Source of the DNA: Pseudomonas sp. Irchel 3E20
Lineage (GTDB): Bacteria > Pseudomonadota > Gammaproteobacteria > Pseudomonadales > Pseudomonadaceae
Direction of reading: 5' to 3'
Assembly (NCBI RefSeq): GCF_900187645.1
Contig: NZ_FYEE01000001.1
Coordinates: 1-64,000, forward strand
Length of the DNA: 64,000 nt
The notes under the pieces are model-generated. The model was not told the DNA's origin. It saw nothing but the letters and a program-made list of their open reading frames with translations, and did no database searches. Position 1 is the first letter of the stretch, and every line of letters starts with the position of its first letter. This document shows positions 45,925-54,717 of the stretch, in pieces. Both the position numbers and the translations under genes were made by a program.

Positions 45925-47778
45925 GTGGGCGATCAGGACGAAACGCTGATGGACATAGCGACCATTGATGACCTTGAACACATCAACCCGTCGTCCATCT
46001 TGGTTATGAGCAATAGCCTCCACTTCCATACACTGGAACAGGTTTTCCAGGAGGCGACGCAAGCTGCCAAAGCGTCAGGTGATGCCGCTGCGGTGAGGGC
46101 ATACAGCGTGCTGGCTGTTATTTGCAGCTACCACTTCAATCCAAACCGCACTGATGCATTTAGTCCTCAGATGATCATGGATGGTCGGAGGTCGCTAATA
46201 CCGAGTGATTACTTAGGTGAGCAGCAGGATGCCTTAACGTATGTTGCAGAGCGCATTGACCATCCACTGCTCCGAGCACGTATCGCAGATAGCTGTTGGC
46301 ACACCAGTCGAAAGCTCCACAACATGGCCGAGCTCGCGTCCAGATCGTATCTTGATGCGGTGGAATCATTTTTTGCTGGGAGTTTACTGTACCAATATGA
46401 GTCAGATTTCGAAGTCCCATCCAAAGTCGTAGACTTAATTGAGCGAGCATTTGCAATATATGCATCCACCGGTAAAAGGAAGTCAATTCCTATCGAAGCA
46501 AGAGAGACTTTTACCAAGGCATATGACATTGCAAAAGACAAGCTTAACCTAATTGCATTTCATAGACTCTCTTCCCTTGGCCAAAACTTTGGCTTACTTG
46601 AATGGGTAGATATAGCTAAGGACGCTGTATCAATGGCCAACGCCGCTAAAGATAAACAATATGCTGAAGCGGTAAAAAAAGTCTGGCTTCATGCCGCTTA
46701 CGCATATTCAAAAGTCGGCGACAAGGATGCTTCGACCCAGTGCAGTGTTAAGGCCGTTGAGCAAACGCTGAGAATGCGAGATGCAATTGGCTCAGCTATG
46801 GCGAAAGCGTCATGGACAAGAGATGCAATTGGGGAGCTCAGATCTATTGGGGGCATGACTGAGCGTATTAATGAGCTGAAACTCGAACTGCAGGAATATG
46901 AGGAAGATTCGTTGTCTGAATTAGGCGAGTTCAGCATACCTGTAGATTTAACCGACGCACGCCAAGCAACGATTGAGGGTTTCGAGGGCTTGGAGGTTCA
47001 CGAAATGCTATACCGATTAGCATTCGCTGCGAGACCACCAGAAAAAATCTTCCTGCATAAAAACTGTCTTCAGAAGAAAAATAAATACTTCCTATCTTCA
47101 AGCATGGGAAAAAGCTACTCCGACCAAGAAGGGAAGATGATTGCTCAATCACCATCAGCTGGTTTCGGAGACAAACCTTCTGAAGAGTGGTTCGACCATG
47201 AAAGTCTGACAGAGGTTGGATTCCACTACCATGTTGAAACCGAGGCTTTCGTTAAACCCGCCTGCATCACAATGACTCAAAATGAGTGTATCGACGAGAG
47301 ACATCTGGAGCCGCTCGTTTACCACAGCGCGTTTGTACCACCAGGGCACGAGGCAATTTTCGCACTGGGTTTCGCACGAATGATTCAAGGGGACATGGTG
47401 TCGGCTGTGCACGCGCTCATTCCTCAGTTGGAAAACTCTCTCCGATACGTGCTTACTAACCGGGGCTCCAGAACCGCAAAGCTCAATGTTGACTTGACTC
47501 AAGAAGCTCAGTCACTCAGCCAAATGTACTCAAACCGCAAAGAGGAACTTGAACAGGCTTTTGGCAAGGACATCACTTACATGTTCCATCTGCTGTTCAA
47601 CTTAAAGGGCGGGCCTATGCTGAGACATGAAATGGCTCACGGAAAGCTAACTGCTAGCAACTGCTACAGCGCCCCATGCATCTACGCATGCTGGCTAATG
47701 TTCCACATTACCTGTAGTCCTCTCGTCAGCCGCTGGAAAACTCACATTGAGCCGGCAATCCAAGAAGTAGTTCATTGA
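45925..47778 (+). CDS. DUF4209-like protein with C-terminal HEPN-type RNase motif
   Basis: 617 residues. The N-terminal two thirds are helical with repeat-like character (residues 60-330, including a TPR-like KVWLHAAYAYSKVGDKDAS). The C-terminus fits DUF4209: HEAIFALGFARMIQGDMVSA, HALIPQLENSLRYVLTNRG, then GGPMLRHEMAHGKL. The RHEMAH string (Arg567 to His572) is an exact R-x4-H HEPN catalytic motif. HEPN RNases act in toxin-antitoxin and abortive-infection systems, so RNA cleavage during phage stress is a fair inference. GTG 45925 follows GGGGAT; ATG 45949 is an alternative start. It stands alone on its strand. Confidence 0.82.
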   Translation: MGDQDETLMDIATIDDLEHINPSSILVMSNSLHFHTLEQVFQEATQAAKASGDAAAVRAYSVLAVICSYHFNPNRTDAFSPQMIMDGRRSLIPSDYLGEQQDALTYVAERIDHPLLRARIADSCWHTSRKLHNMAELASRSYLDAVESFFAGSLLYQYESDFEVPSKVVDLIERAFAIYASTGKRKSIPIEARETFTKAYDIAKDKLNLIAFHRLSSLGQNFGLLEWVDIAKDAVSMANAAKDKQYAEAVKKVWLHAAYAYSKVGDKDASTQCSVKAVEQTLRMRDAIGSAMAKASWTRDAIGELRSIGGMTERINELKLELQEYEEDSLSELGEFSIPVDLTDARQATIEGFEGLEVHEMLYRLAFAARPPEKIFLHKNCLQKKNKYFLSSSMGKSYSDQEGKMIAQSPSAGFGDKPSEEWFDHESLTEVGFHYHVETEAFVKPACITMTQNECIDERHLEPLVYHSAFVPPGHEAIFALGFARMIQGDMVSAVHALIPQLENSLRYVLTNRGSRTAKLNVDLTQEAQSLSQMYSNRKEELEQAFGKDITYMFHLLFNLKGGPMLRHEMAHGKLTASNCYSAPCIYACWLMFHITCSPLVSRWKTHIEPAIQEVVH

Positions 47779-47854
47779 CATCGACTGAAACCACCTGTGA
47801 ATGCGCAGTCAGCCTCTGAGAATTCACATGAATCGCCCCTAGTTTCGCAGACAC

Positions 47855-47885
47855 CCGACGGCCGCTTTTGGCCGTTCACTGACGG
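47855..47885 (-). repeat. Dispersed palindromic spacer repeat, inverted half copy
   Basis: Reverse complement reads gaacggccaaaagcggccgt, the same core as the family in this region. It follows the DUF4209-like gene by about 80 bases. Confidence 0.6.
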
Positions 47886-48054
47886 TCATGGTTGCTGAGG
47901 GTACAGGTCAAATCCGGCGCAAATGTCTGGTTAGGTGGATTACGACTGGGTGGTCGAGTCAGTGGAAGCACGCTGGTGTCAGCGGATCTGGAGAAGTACG
48001 CCAGCGGCAAGGTGAGCTAGTCTTTTCTGCACCAGTTCCTCAAGGCCGATATTC

Positions 48055-48258
48055 ATGCCAGATAAGTCTGAAGCCAATATTGCCACCGCGGACGCGCTCA
48101 CACTTCTACTGCACAATCAGCACGCCATTAGTGCGGCCATTGAAGAGGTGACAAGGTGGCTCTCTGAGTATGGAGTGAGATGCGTCGCCGATAACGCAGT
48201 TTCCGCCATGGAAACGCTGGACGCGAATGATCAAGGCATCACAGACGCCATAATGTGA
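48055..48258 (+). CDS. Small hypothetical protein
   Basis: 67 residues, acidic and helical (ADALTLLLHNQHAISAAIEE, then NAVSAMETLDANDQGITDAI). No family recognised. Its composition is protein-like and the start ATG is preceded by AAGG about 12 bases upstream, which is a little far. It lies in an otherwise empty 740-base gap between two larger genes. It could be a small partner or antitoxin, but nothing in the sequence proves that. Confidence 0.45.
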   Translation: MPDKSEANIATADALTLLLHNQHAISAAIEEVTRWLSEYGVRCVADNAVSAMETLDANDQGITDAIM

Positions 48259-48439
48259 CTACGGCAGTTATAGGCATAACCCAACCAACGACCCGCCCCC
48301 CTCATTCATAGGCGAGTCCCGACCCTGAGTGGCCGTTGGGGGCAGGTAGAAATCGGCCTAAGGCGCCGCTGACTCTATAAGAAGTTCGGGGCGATTCACA
48401 GACACTCACAACGAGCAGATATCGACCATAGCCGCCGTT

Positions 48440-48475
48440 GGTCACAGCAGCTATCGGCCAAAAGCACGTCCATCA
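48440..48475 (+). repeat. Dispersed palindromic spacer repeat
   Basis: cagcagctatcggccaaaag followed by cacgtcc, downstream (3') of the RES-domain gene that reads towards it. Confidence 0.65.
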
Positions 48476-48520
48476 GGCACTGGCCTCAACGCCAGTGCCT
48501 TTGCAGAGAAGCATTGCGTC

Positions 48521-49819
48521 CTAGTCCAAGTTCAGCCGCTTGCGTGTCTCGTCGCTCATGAAGATATCGTAGATATGGCGATACTCGCGGGCCTGGGTCT
48601 CAATAGCCGTTACCTTGTGATACCGAATTGAGTCGTGCACAACAATTACCTTTGTAGGTGGCTTAAACGGATTGTCCAATTCGACCTCGACCACAACGGG
48701 AGGCTTTTCGTCGCCAAGTCTTTCAGCATCGGCCTCCGGCGGCGGTACATAGGCAAGGCGGCTTGCCTCGGGGAACAAGACTACGTTGGTACCCGTCTCG
48801 CCCGTCTGCACGGATGGGAAGACCAGACCGTCGACCTGCTTGCCAAAGCGCAGCCGTAAGTACTCGAACACCACCTGGGTCGAAAGATAGCTCAGCTCAT
48901 CATTACGAGCCTTTGGCCTGGACATCTTTTTGACAAGTGAGCCCAAGAATACCTTGCGGTGTAGTGCATCACGAAACCCCACGTCCAGGAGCGACAGATC
49001 CGGGGGTTCAACCTGGTCTAGGGCCGTGAGGTCAAGGAGCTTCAGTTCGGCGACTGGAGTCAGCGCTGCGCTCACCACGTGATCCCCGGTGATGGAGCGG
49101 ATTTCGCTCAGACAGGTCTCTCGCTCCAGCGCGCAATACAGAGCGGAGATTCCGTTCGGCGTCATCCTTTGACTGCTTGCCATGAACCTCGGAGTTGGGC
49201 CGAATTGACCAGCGGGATCATTGATTATTTTCTCTGCTTCGCTGAAGCCTTTAGCAAGACGCGCACGGTACATCAAGTCGCCATTTACTATGGTCCGGAT
49301 GGCTTCAGGCTTAAGTCCTTCGTCATCGGCGACCAACATAGAGAAAACCGAGTCGAGAAATTTTCCGGCATTCGCGTTGAAGAAACGGTGCGTGTACAGC
49401 ACACCCTCAACGAACTGGTCCCAAAGACCTTCGTAGGAGTTCACCTCCATCGCGTCATCTTCGCCATAAAAGTGCGTAGTGTCGCCGACATCATCTAGAT
49501 TGAATTCGGAGGGAACGCCGCTACGCAAATCGTCGAAATATGATTCATTTCCGAGATCCAACCATTCCGAGAGAACAATGTCTATTTCTGCAATGGGGAA
49601 CAGTTCAACCCTGGCCCCATACATCATGCTGAGCTCGTATTCCGAGAGATCCTCCTTACGGGCAATATTCTCGCTAACCCGGGCATAGACGTATTCAAAT
49701 AGAACATGGGCCTCAATAGCCGTCCCACGGCGCTGGCAATATTTGCATTCAGCTTCCTGACTGTGCGCATCGAACAGCTTCTTGAGAGTTTCCGGAGTGA
49801 CACATTCAATACAAATCAT
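48521..49819 (-). CDS. RES-domain protein with HEPN/RES N-terminal domain
   Basis: 432 residues. The N-terminal part starts with a zinc-knuckle-like pair (MICIECVTPE and CKYCQRRG), then an all-helical HEPN/RES_N domain. The C-terminal half is a RES domain: MYRARLAKG, TPRFMASSQRMTPNGISALY, CALERETCLSEI, and KVFLGSLVKKM. RES proteins are toxins that degrade NAD+, usually paired with an Xre antitoxin; the larger two-domain forms are common without one. No Xre gene adjoins. Start ATG 49819 has AGGA 9 bases upstream; the frame is open to 49864. GC is close to 55%. Confidence 0.85.
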   Translation of the reverse strand: MICIECVTPETLKKLFDAHSQEAECKYCQRRGTAIEAHVLFEYVYARVSENIARKEDLSEYELSMMYGARVELFPIAEIDIVLSEWLDLGNESYFDDLRSGVPSEFNLDDVGDTTHFYGEDDAMEVNSYEGLWDQFVEGVLYTHRFFNANAGKFLDSVFSMLVADDEGLKPEAIRTIVNGDLMYRARLAKGFSEAEKIINDPAGQFGPTPRFMASSQRMTPNGISALYCALERETCLSEIRSITGDHVVSAALTPVAELKLLDLTALDQVEPPDLSLLDVGFRDALHRKVFLGSLVKKMSRPKARNDELSYLSTQVVFEYLRLRFGKQVDGLVFPSVQTGETGTNVVLFPEASRLAYVPPPEADAERLGDEKPPVVVEVELDNPFKPPTKVIVVHDSIRYHKVTAIETQAREYRHIYDIFMSDETRKRLNLD

Positions 49820-49977
49820 CGCTTCTTCCTGAAGTTTCTTTTTCCCATGCATGCCTGGAGACATCTACTTAGCAAAGCTGGCAGCGCGCGTGTAACCGCA
49901 AAAAGCGGCAGCTGATTGCTAAGGTAACCTCCTTCAGGGATCATTTGAACTGACATGCCAAGGAGGCCGAGCCACTC

Positions 49978-51312
49978 ATGTCCACAGATAAATCTCTTGT
50001 TGCTGCCCTTCAAGCGCTATGGGACATCCCGCCACCCGGCCCACAGAACCTCTGGAGCAGCCGGGAGTTCGTCGCTCTGAAGGAATTGCTCACCAAGCGT
50101 TACCGCAGCGGAAAATCCACCTTCGGGCTGGAGGCCTCCATCGGCAATGCGCTTAGGTCGCTGGGTCTACCATGCAGCACCCCCCATCTGCTCAACCAGC
50201 CCAGGCCCGACATGGACAAGGTGGCCGCCGCGTTGGCTCACGAGTTTCAACGAACCACCACTAGGCGGCGATATCTATGCCCGCTTGATATGGCCGATGA
50301 GCTCCCGTCCTTTCAGTTTGGCAATGCCCGGATAGGTCGATTCACAGCTGCCGAACTTGAGATTTTGTTCAATGCGCCCCGCTTAGAGCGCTGTTATCCC
50401 GGAATACGGCTGGATACTCAGCGCCTGTCCCAGTTTCATTGGATGGTCGTAGAGGAAGACATCTCGGTTCAAGGCGAATCGGGCAATCGCCAGTTCTCCT
50501 GGCTGGACTTCCCCTTCGGAAAGGATCTGGGCGAGATTGTTCCCCACAGTGGGCGCTTCCCCGCGGCGGTAGAGCGCGCGCTGTTCTTCTTGCTGCTGGC
50601 GCCATGGGAAGACTGGGCCGAGATGACCGAGGTGGACTGGCGGGGTTTCCGGCTGCCTTGGGTATACACCCTCGACAATGACCTGTGTGCGTTCCCACCT
50701 CCGCCGCCGCTCCCAGAGCAGCTGTCGTGGGAGCCATACGCTCATCAAGTGGACCACGAAGAGTGGGAAGAATCCGAACGCCCGCTGTGGCTGCGAACCT
50801 GGGCAACCGCCGAGGATGTGCGGCAGGCGCTGGAAACTAGGTGGGCGCTGCTGCAAGCAGCGCGTACCCAGGCGTCGGAACTGTTCTCAACTCCGGTGGA
50901 GCACTTCCTTGTCCGTGCGTTCCTTTCCTATGGCATCGATGAAGTGATGGCTCACCTCATCATGATTGAGGCCGCGTTTGGAGCTGAGGCAGACCACAGG
51001 CGCAAGCTGCGACTGGCAGGCGATAATCACGATGAATCGGCGACACGCAGGGTTGCGGCAAGACTGAGTGCCGCCATAGTCGAGCCGGGCGCAGCGAAGG
51101 AGTATCTGGACCTTTACGACATGCGATGCACCTACGTTCACGGGCGCCCTGAAGGTCGTGTCATCTCCAGCCAACAGCGGGTCTTGGCACGTCGCCTTGC
51201 ACGCGAAGCGGCAAACTCCTTGGTTGGCCTAGCGCAAGCACAACAGTCCCGCGAAATCGTCCTGCTCGACTTGCTCAATCGCGGCGTGGCGAACCTCCCT
51301 CCCAAGCCGTGA
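49978..51312 (+). CDS. Protein with C-terminal HEPN-like motif, probable defence gene
   Basis: 444 residues, soluble. The first 260 residues are unfamiliar (SFQFGNARIGRFTAAELEIL, FHWMVVEEDI, then a FPPPPPLPEQ linker). The C-terminal 180 residues look like an ApeA-type HEPN domain: FLVRAFLSYGIDEVMAHLIM, EAAFGAEADH, RVAARLSAAI, and LYDMRCTYVHG with Arg383 and His388 in R-x4-H spacing. A nuclease effector joined to a sensor domain is a reasonable inference. The ATG is preceded by AAGGAGG about 15 bases upstream, rather far. Divergent from the RES gene with 158 bases between. Confidence 0.75.
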   Translation: MSTDKSLVAALQALWDIPPPGPQNLWSSREFVALKELLTKRYRSGKSTFGLEASIGNALRSLGLPCSTPHLLNQPRPDMDKVAAALAHEFQRTTTRRRYLCPLDMADELPSFQFGNARIGRFTAAELEILFNAPRLERCYPGIRLDTQRLSQFHWMVVEEDISVQGESGNRQFSWLDFPFGKDLGEIVPHSGRFPAAVERALFFLLLAPWEDWAEMTEVDWRGFRLPWVYTLDNDLCAFPPPPPLPEQLSWEPYAHQVDHEEWEESERPLWLRTWATAEDVRQALETRWALLQAARTQASELFSTPVEHFLVRAFLSYGIDEVMAHLIMIEAAFGAEADHRRKLRLAGDNHDESATRRVAARLSAAIVEPGAAKEYLDLYDMRCTYVHGRPEGRVISSQQRVLARRLAREAANSLVGLAQAQQSREIVLLDLLNRGVANLPPKP

Positions 51313-51865
51313 CCATGCGGCTATGTCGCGGGACTGCTATGCACATCGCGGCATGGGGAAAAGAGCTTGGGGGAGAAAGGGTCAAGGGAAGGCGTTTAAG
51401 GGGAACAGGCCCTGGCCCTACCCGAAAAAGCTACTGGCTCACCTTCAGGTTCTAACACCGGCCTCCAGATACGGGAAAAGGGTGAAAAACCAGCCTTCTC
51501 CTCGCCGTCATCCAGCTCGGCGTCAGCTGTAGTGCTCAAGAACAACACCAGTAGTTATCCAAGGGAGCTCCGGCCTAAATCCAAGAGCAGTGTGATGCCG
51601 GGCACTTCAAGGGCAGCGACCGCGCACACGGCAATGATCAGCACGGATGGACGCAAAGCTGACAGAGCGGTATTCATCTCTCTGTCATTGTTTCGCGTGG
51701 TCCGCCGCTAACTCAGTCGCAGCCTCATGAGGGTAGGGGGTGTGTTGCGAATGTCCGCATTGGGTCGACAGGCGCCTCAGGCTTGACCGGTGACACTCGA
51801 CCCATAACGCCCTTTCGAGGAGGACAGCAATCGGCCAAAAGCAGTCATTCTGACAGTCTCCGAGA
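51313..51865. other. Intergenic region without clear genes
   Basis: Short ORFs here have no good starts or familiar sequence. A copy of the dispersed spacer repeat lies at 51822-51855 (ggacagcaatcggccaaaag, then cagtcattctgac), just after the stop of the following reverse gene. Confidence 0.6.
51822..51855 (+). repeat. Dispersed palindromic spacer repeat
   Basis: gacagcaatcggccaaaagc followed by agtcattctgac; clearest single copy of the family in the region. Confidence 0.7.
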
Positions 51866-52480
51866 CTAGTGGCGATTCGCTTTTATTCTAGTGGTTTGTG
51901 AAACCTCAATACAAGGATCAGTATTAAAATCCGGCGAAGAACCAATTCTGCTATCACTTATGGAAACCATGTCCCTCCTAATAATGTCTTGGGTTATAGT
52001 TTCAGATTCCAAACAGAATGATCCATACCAAGCTTCAACTTTTCGGAGCTGACCATGCACATCTACAGCTGTAACTTTTGCAACGAGATGAACAGGGATG
52101 TTTCTGTTGCTGTCGAGTAACGATTCAGTCAGGGGCACAGTCAACCTCAACATTTTCATTGCGCCTTTATCTAAAACAAAAGGCACCTCGGCAAACCTTT
52201 CATCCAATAGGGATGGAAAATACCCTCCGTCAGTAACCCCATGGTAGGTTTTAATTTCTATCTTGCTAATAAGATAAGGTAAATTTCCACCGTTTGAGAA
52301 TACAAGCTCTACATCGGTACCAACCTTCGCTGCGCTCGACTCTGCAAAACTGACCGCTCTAACTACTACAGAATCAACCTCTCTAACTGAATAATAAAAA
52401 CTCAAGCCAGAAATAACAATTGCAAGTAACGAAAATGCCAGTGTAATGGAGTCTTGATGTTTGAAAAGTTTCGAGGCCAT
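51866..52480 (-). CDS. Single-pass membrane protein of unknown function
   Basis: 204 residues. One N-terminal transmembrane helix (ITLAFSLLAIVISGLSFYYS) after a short cytoplasmic tail with basic residues, then a beta-rich domain (VELVFSNGGNLPYLISKIEI, LRLTVPLTESLLD). This resembles small anchored proteins seen near restriction and TIR genes, but I cannot name a family. GGAGG lies 5 bases before the ATG. GC is low, about 42%. It is on the same strand as the two genes to its right but separated by 305 bases, so it may have its own promoter. Confidence 0.7.
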   Translation of the reverse strand: MASKLFKHQDSITLAFSLLAIVISGLSFYYSVREVDSVVVRAVSFAESSAAKVGTDVELVFSNGGNLPYLISKIEIKTYHGVTDGGYFPSLLDERFAEVPFVLDKGAMKMLRLTVPLTESLLDSNRNIPVHLVAKVTAVDVHGQLRKVEAWYGSFCLESETITQDIIRRDMVSISDSRIGSSPDFNTDPCIEVSQTTRIKANRH

Positions 52481-52785
52481 TGCCCCTCCATAGATACAAT
52501 GAAGAATGCCGCTGCGCCCATCCTACACCAACGAAACAGTCAGCATGTAGGCATCGGGCCACGGAGAGCTGTAAATCGCCCCCAATTTCATAGGCTCGTT
52601 CGAAATTCGTCTATTGGCCGGTTTCTGCCCTTCGCGACAGGCTGAAATCGGCCAGTAGCAGTCAATAGGAAAGGCAGCAAACGACACCGAACTGACGTTT
52701 GGATCCTAGGCGGAAAAGGCGAAAAGAATGAGGCTCCGTGCGCGCTTAAACTGCTCTTGGGTTGGGCGGGTGGCTAAGCCGCCGT
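52481..52785. other. Intergenic region with a palindromic spacer repeat
   Basis: No gene. A full palindromic copy of the dispersed repeat is at 52611-52669: the left arm tattggccggtttc and right arm gaaatcggccagta pair across a ctgcccttcgcgacaggct loop region. Confidence 0.65.
52611..52669. repeat. Dispersed palindromic spacer repeat, full inverted copy
   Basis: Arms ctattggccggtttctgcc and gctgaaatcggccagtagc are imperfect inverse complements and could form a hairpin with the cgacag core at the top. This copy shows that the single-arm copies elsewhere are halves of a longer palindrome. Confidence 0.7.
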
Positions 52786-53433
52786 TTACTGGACTAAGCA
52801 AGGCTGTCCGTAAACATGCCCCAACAGTTTCCTGTGAAGGTCTCGAACTTCTACCGCTAATCCTTTCATGGCATCAGCGGTGGAGCCCATTAATAAGTTT
52901 TCCGCTGCCGCTCTAACTAATTGCTCGTACAGCACGTCAGCCTCCATAAACGCAACATTTCCCATCCTTAATAATTCCATTCTAGCCGCGGCATGAGCCC
53001 GTGCGGTGTCTTCATTATTAGACTTTATCATTGCAATCACGCCTTTCATTCGCATGTAAAGACGAACAAGCGTGGAAGAAATTTCTGGAGATAAGTTCGC
53101 TAGGCACGTAGGTGCGGCATCATAAATAACGAAGGTGTTCTCACCTATTGGAAACTGGACAATATAGGGTTCACCCTCGCTTAAGGCTTCAAGATCTCCT
53201 GCGTATTCTTCATCAAAGATCTTCAAGGCAGTTGTGACTTCAACCATTAATAGTTCCAGCGTCTGTTTCGTGGTCCGTGCGTCCTCTTCAGCTACTTTAG
53301 CGAGCGCAAACGCGTGCGCACGTTCTGTCGCCTTAAAGCCAAACCATCCAGCGATCGCAGCACCGACGACGGCTGAAACAGCTTCTTTGGAAAAAACGGC
53401 TTTAAGCAGCTCCCATATTACGTCGTAGTTCAT
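52786..53433 (-). CDS. Membrane-anchored helical protein of unknown function
   Basis: 215 residues. A hydrophobic Gly/Ala-rich helix near the N-terminus (AVSAVVGAAIAGWFGFKAT) could span the membrane, followed by long helices (ALAKVAEEDARTTKQTLELL, RAHAAARMELLRMGN). No family recognised. ATG 53433 is supported by GGAGG 6 bases upstream. It begins 24 bases after the stop of the next gene upstream, so the two form an operon. A role linked to that partner is likely. Confidence 0.7.
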   Translation of the reverse strand: MNYDVIWELLKAVFSKEAVSAVVGAAIAGWFGFKATERAHAFALAKVAEEDARTTKQTLELLMVEVTTALKIFDEEYAGDLEALSEGEPYIVQFPIGENTFVIYDAAPTCLANLSPEISSTLVRLYMRMKGVIAMIKSNNEDTARAHAAARMELLRMGNVAFMEADVLYEQLVRAAAENLLMGSTADAMKGLAVEVRDLHRKLLGHVYGQPCLVQ

Positions 53434-53456
53434 GCCGCCTCCTCCATCTTTAACAA

Positions 53457-54236
53457 TTACCACTCACTTGCGAGGACTTCTAACTCTTGTTTGGGGATTT
53501 TATGTAGCCCCATTAGATGGCAGAGGGTCACGCCCGGCCCCGAAATCATTGATCTGGCTGGAATGACGAGTCCTGGTTCATACACGTTATCGCCGCGACC
53601 CGCATTGACGTTATAGCTGACGATGAGTTGCTGTTGGTACAAAACCAATGCCTCTATGCTGATGCTATGGGAGTTCGGATGCATGGGTTCGCGAACCTGC
53701 CAGGGGCGGTCGCGTGTTTTGAAAGAATTGATCTGTTCTACCAAGCTTAGGATCACAAGCTGGCGATAGGTCATGCTTTCCGCCAGGCTCAGTAGGAAAT
53801 TGGCCTGCGCCTTCGACACCGAGGGATAGAAAACCAGACCTGAGTAAAAATTGGCGAGATAAGGCAATTTTTGCTGTTCATGCTCCTGCTTCGCAGCTAG
53901 CAGCACTCCCTCGAAAACCTCTTCAGCAGGCGAAGGCCCATTTTCACTTTTGTCAAAGAAACCGTCTGAACGCGGTTCTTCCCACAGCAAACGCTCTTTA
54001 ATCTCACTAATAGCGATCGCAGCGACACCGCCCACTCGCTCTTTTTCTTTCATAGACATGAAACGTTCTGCTACATCGTCCAACACGTTCGCGCAGCCCT
54101 GCCCGAGTGTTGCACCAATAACCGCCCCCGCCATTGAGTCCGATGGACTTATTAATCCCTGCACAACAGCACCGACGCCTGCCCCTACGATCTTTACGCC
54201 GTGTCCAAGCAGACTTTTTAAGCTTTCATTGCTCAT
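53457..54236 (-). CDS. Protein of unknown function with Gly-rich hydrophobic N-terminus
   Basis: 259 residues. The N-terminus has a run of Gly/Ala/Val (VKIVGAGVGAVVQGLI, then MAGAVIGATLGQGCANVL) that may insert in membranes or form a phage-lysis-like glycine-zipper segment. A helical middle (AISEIKERLLWEE, then FEGVLLAAKQEHEQQK) and a helical/beta end (MTYRQLVILSLVEQINSFKT) follow. I know no named family. ATG 54236 with GAGAGG upstream; the frame is open 7 codons more. First gene of the two-gene operon with 52786-53433. Confidence 0.7.
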   Translation of the reverse strand: MSNESLKSLLGHGVKIVGAGVGAVVQGLISPSDSMAGAVIGATLGQGCANVLDDVAERFMSMKEKERVGGVAAIAISEIKERLLWEEPRSDGFFDKSENGPSPAEEVFEGVLLAAKQEHEQQKLPYLANFYSGLVFYPSVSKAQANFLLSLAESMTYRQLVILSLVEQINSFKTRDRPWQVREPMHPNSHSISIEALVLYQQQLIVSYNVNAGRGDNVYEPGLVIPARSMISGPGVTLCHLMGLHKIPKQELEVLASEW

Positions 54237-54717
54237 ACCGCCTCTCCCTGAGTGCATTCAAAGCGCCACCATACGCTCGTGAGCCGATCGCGGGGAAGCT
54301 TGAGCTCGTACTAGAGGACGAGATAGAGGTTGAGGTGCAGTGGAGGTGTAATGATGAACCGGCGTTGGGACCCTTCACATCATTTGACGTTCTTCCATTG
54401 AACAACGGCATCGATGGCGGGGCCGTTGAACGTCAAGGGCCTGAAACCTGTGTCGAGAGCTACCCGCTATGAGAGATAGCTCTAGACCATGGAGGCATTT
54501 GTATCGGAAGCCGCTAGCGAACATTCACGCTACGCCTGCTAGCGGAATTCGCGCTATGGGCTATTGTTCGTGCCAGCATATTGGAATCACGATCTGAAGT
54601 GCAGGTTGATTTCGAGCCAATAAGGATGGGCTGCGGTGTTTTCAAAAGCTGATGGCTCGGTACAGCCGCTGCTTAATCATCTCTTGGGCGAGCAGCTACA
54701 AACGGAAGGTTTACGAC
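54237..54717. other. Divergent promoter region, no gene recognised
   Basis: Separates the reverse two-gene operon from the TIR gene. Short ORFs in it (for example 54134-54472, which overlaps the reverse gene) lack starts and family matches. I see an imperfect repeat cgctagcgaacattcacgct / tgctagcggaattcgcgct at about 54511-54555 but no assignable element. Confidence 0.5.

Noticed and set aside
51323..51532. 69-codon + strand ORF after the second HEPN-like gene
   Set aside because: Basic, Arg/Lys-rich, no ribosome site and no family; likely non-coding.
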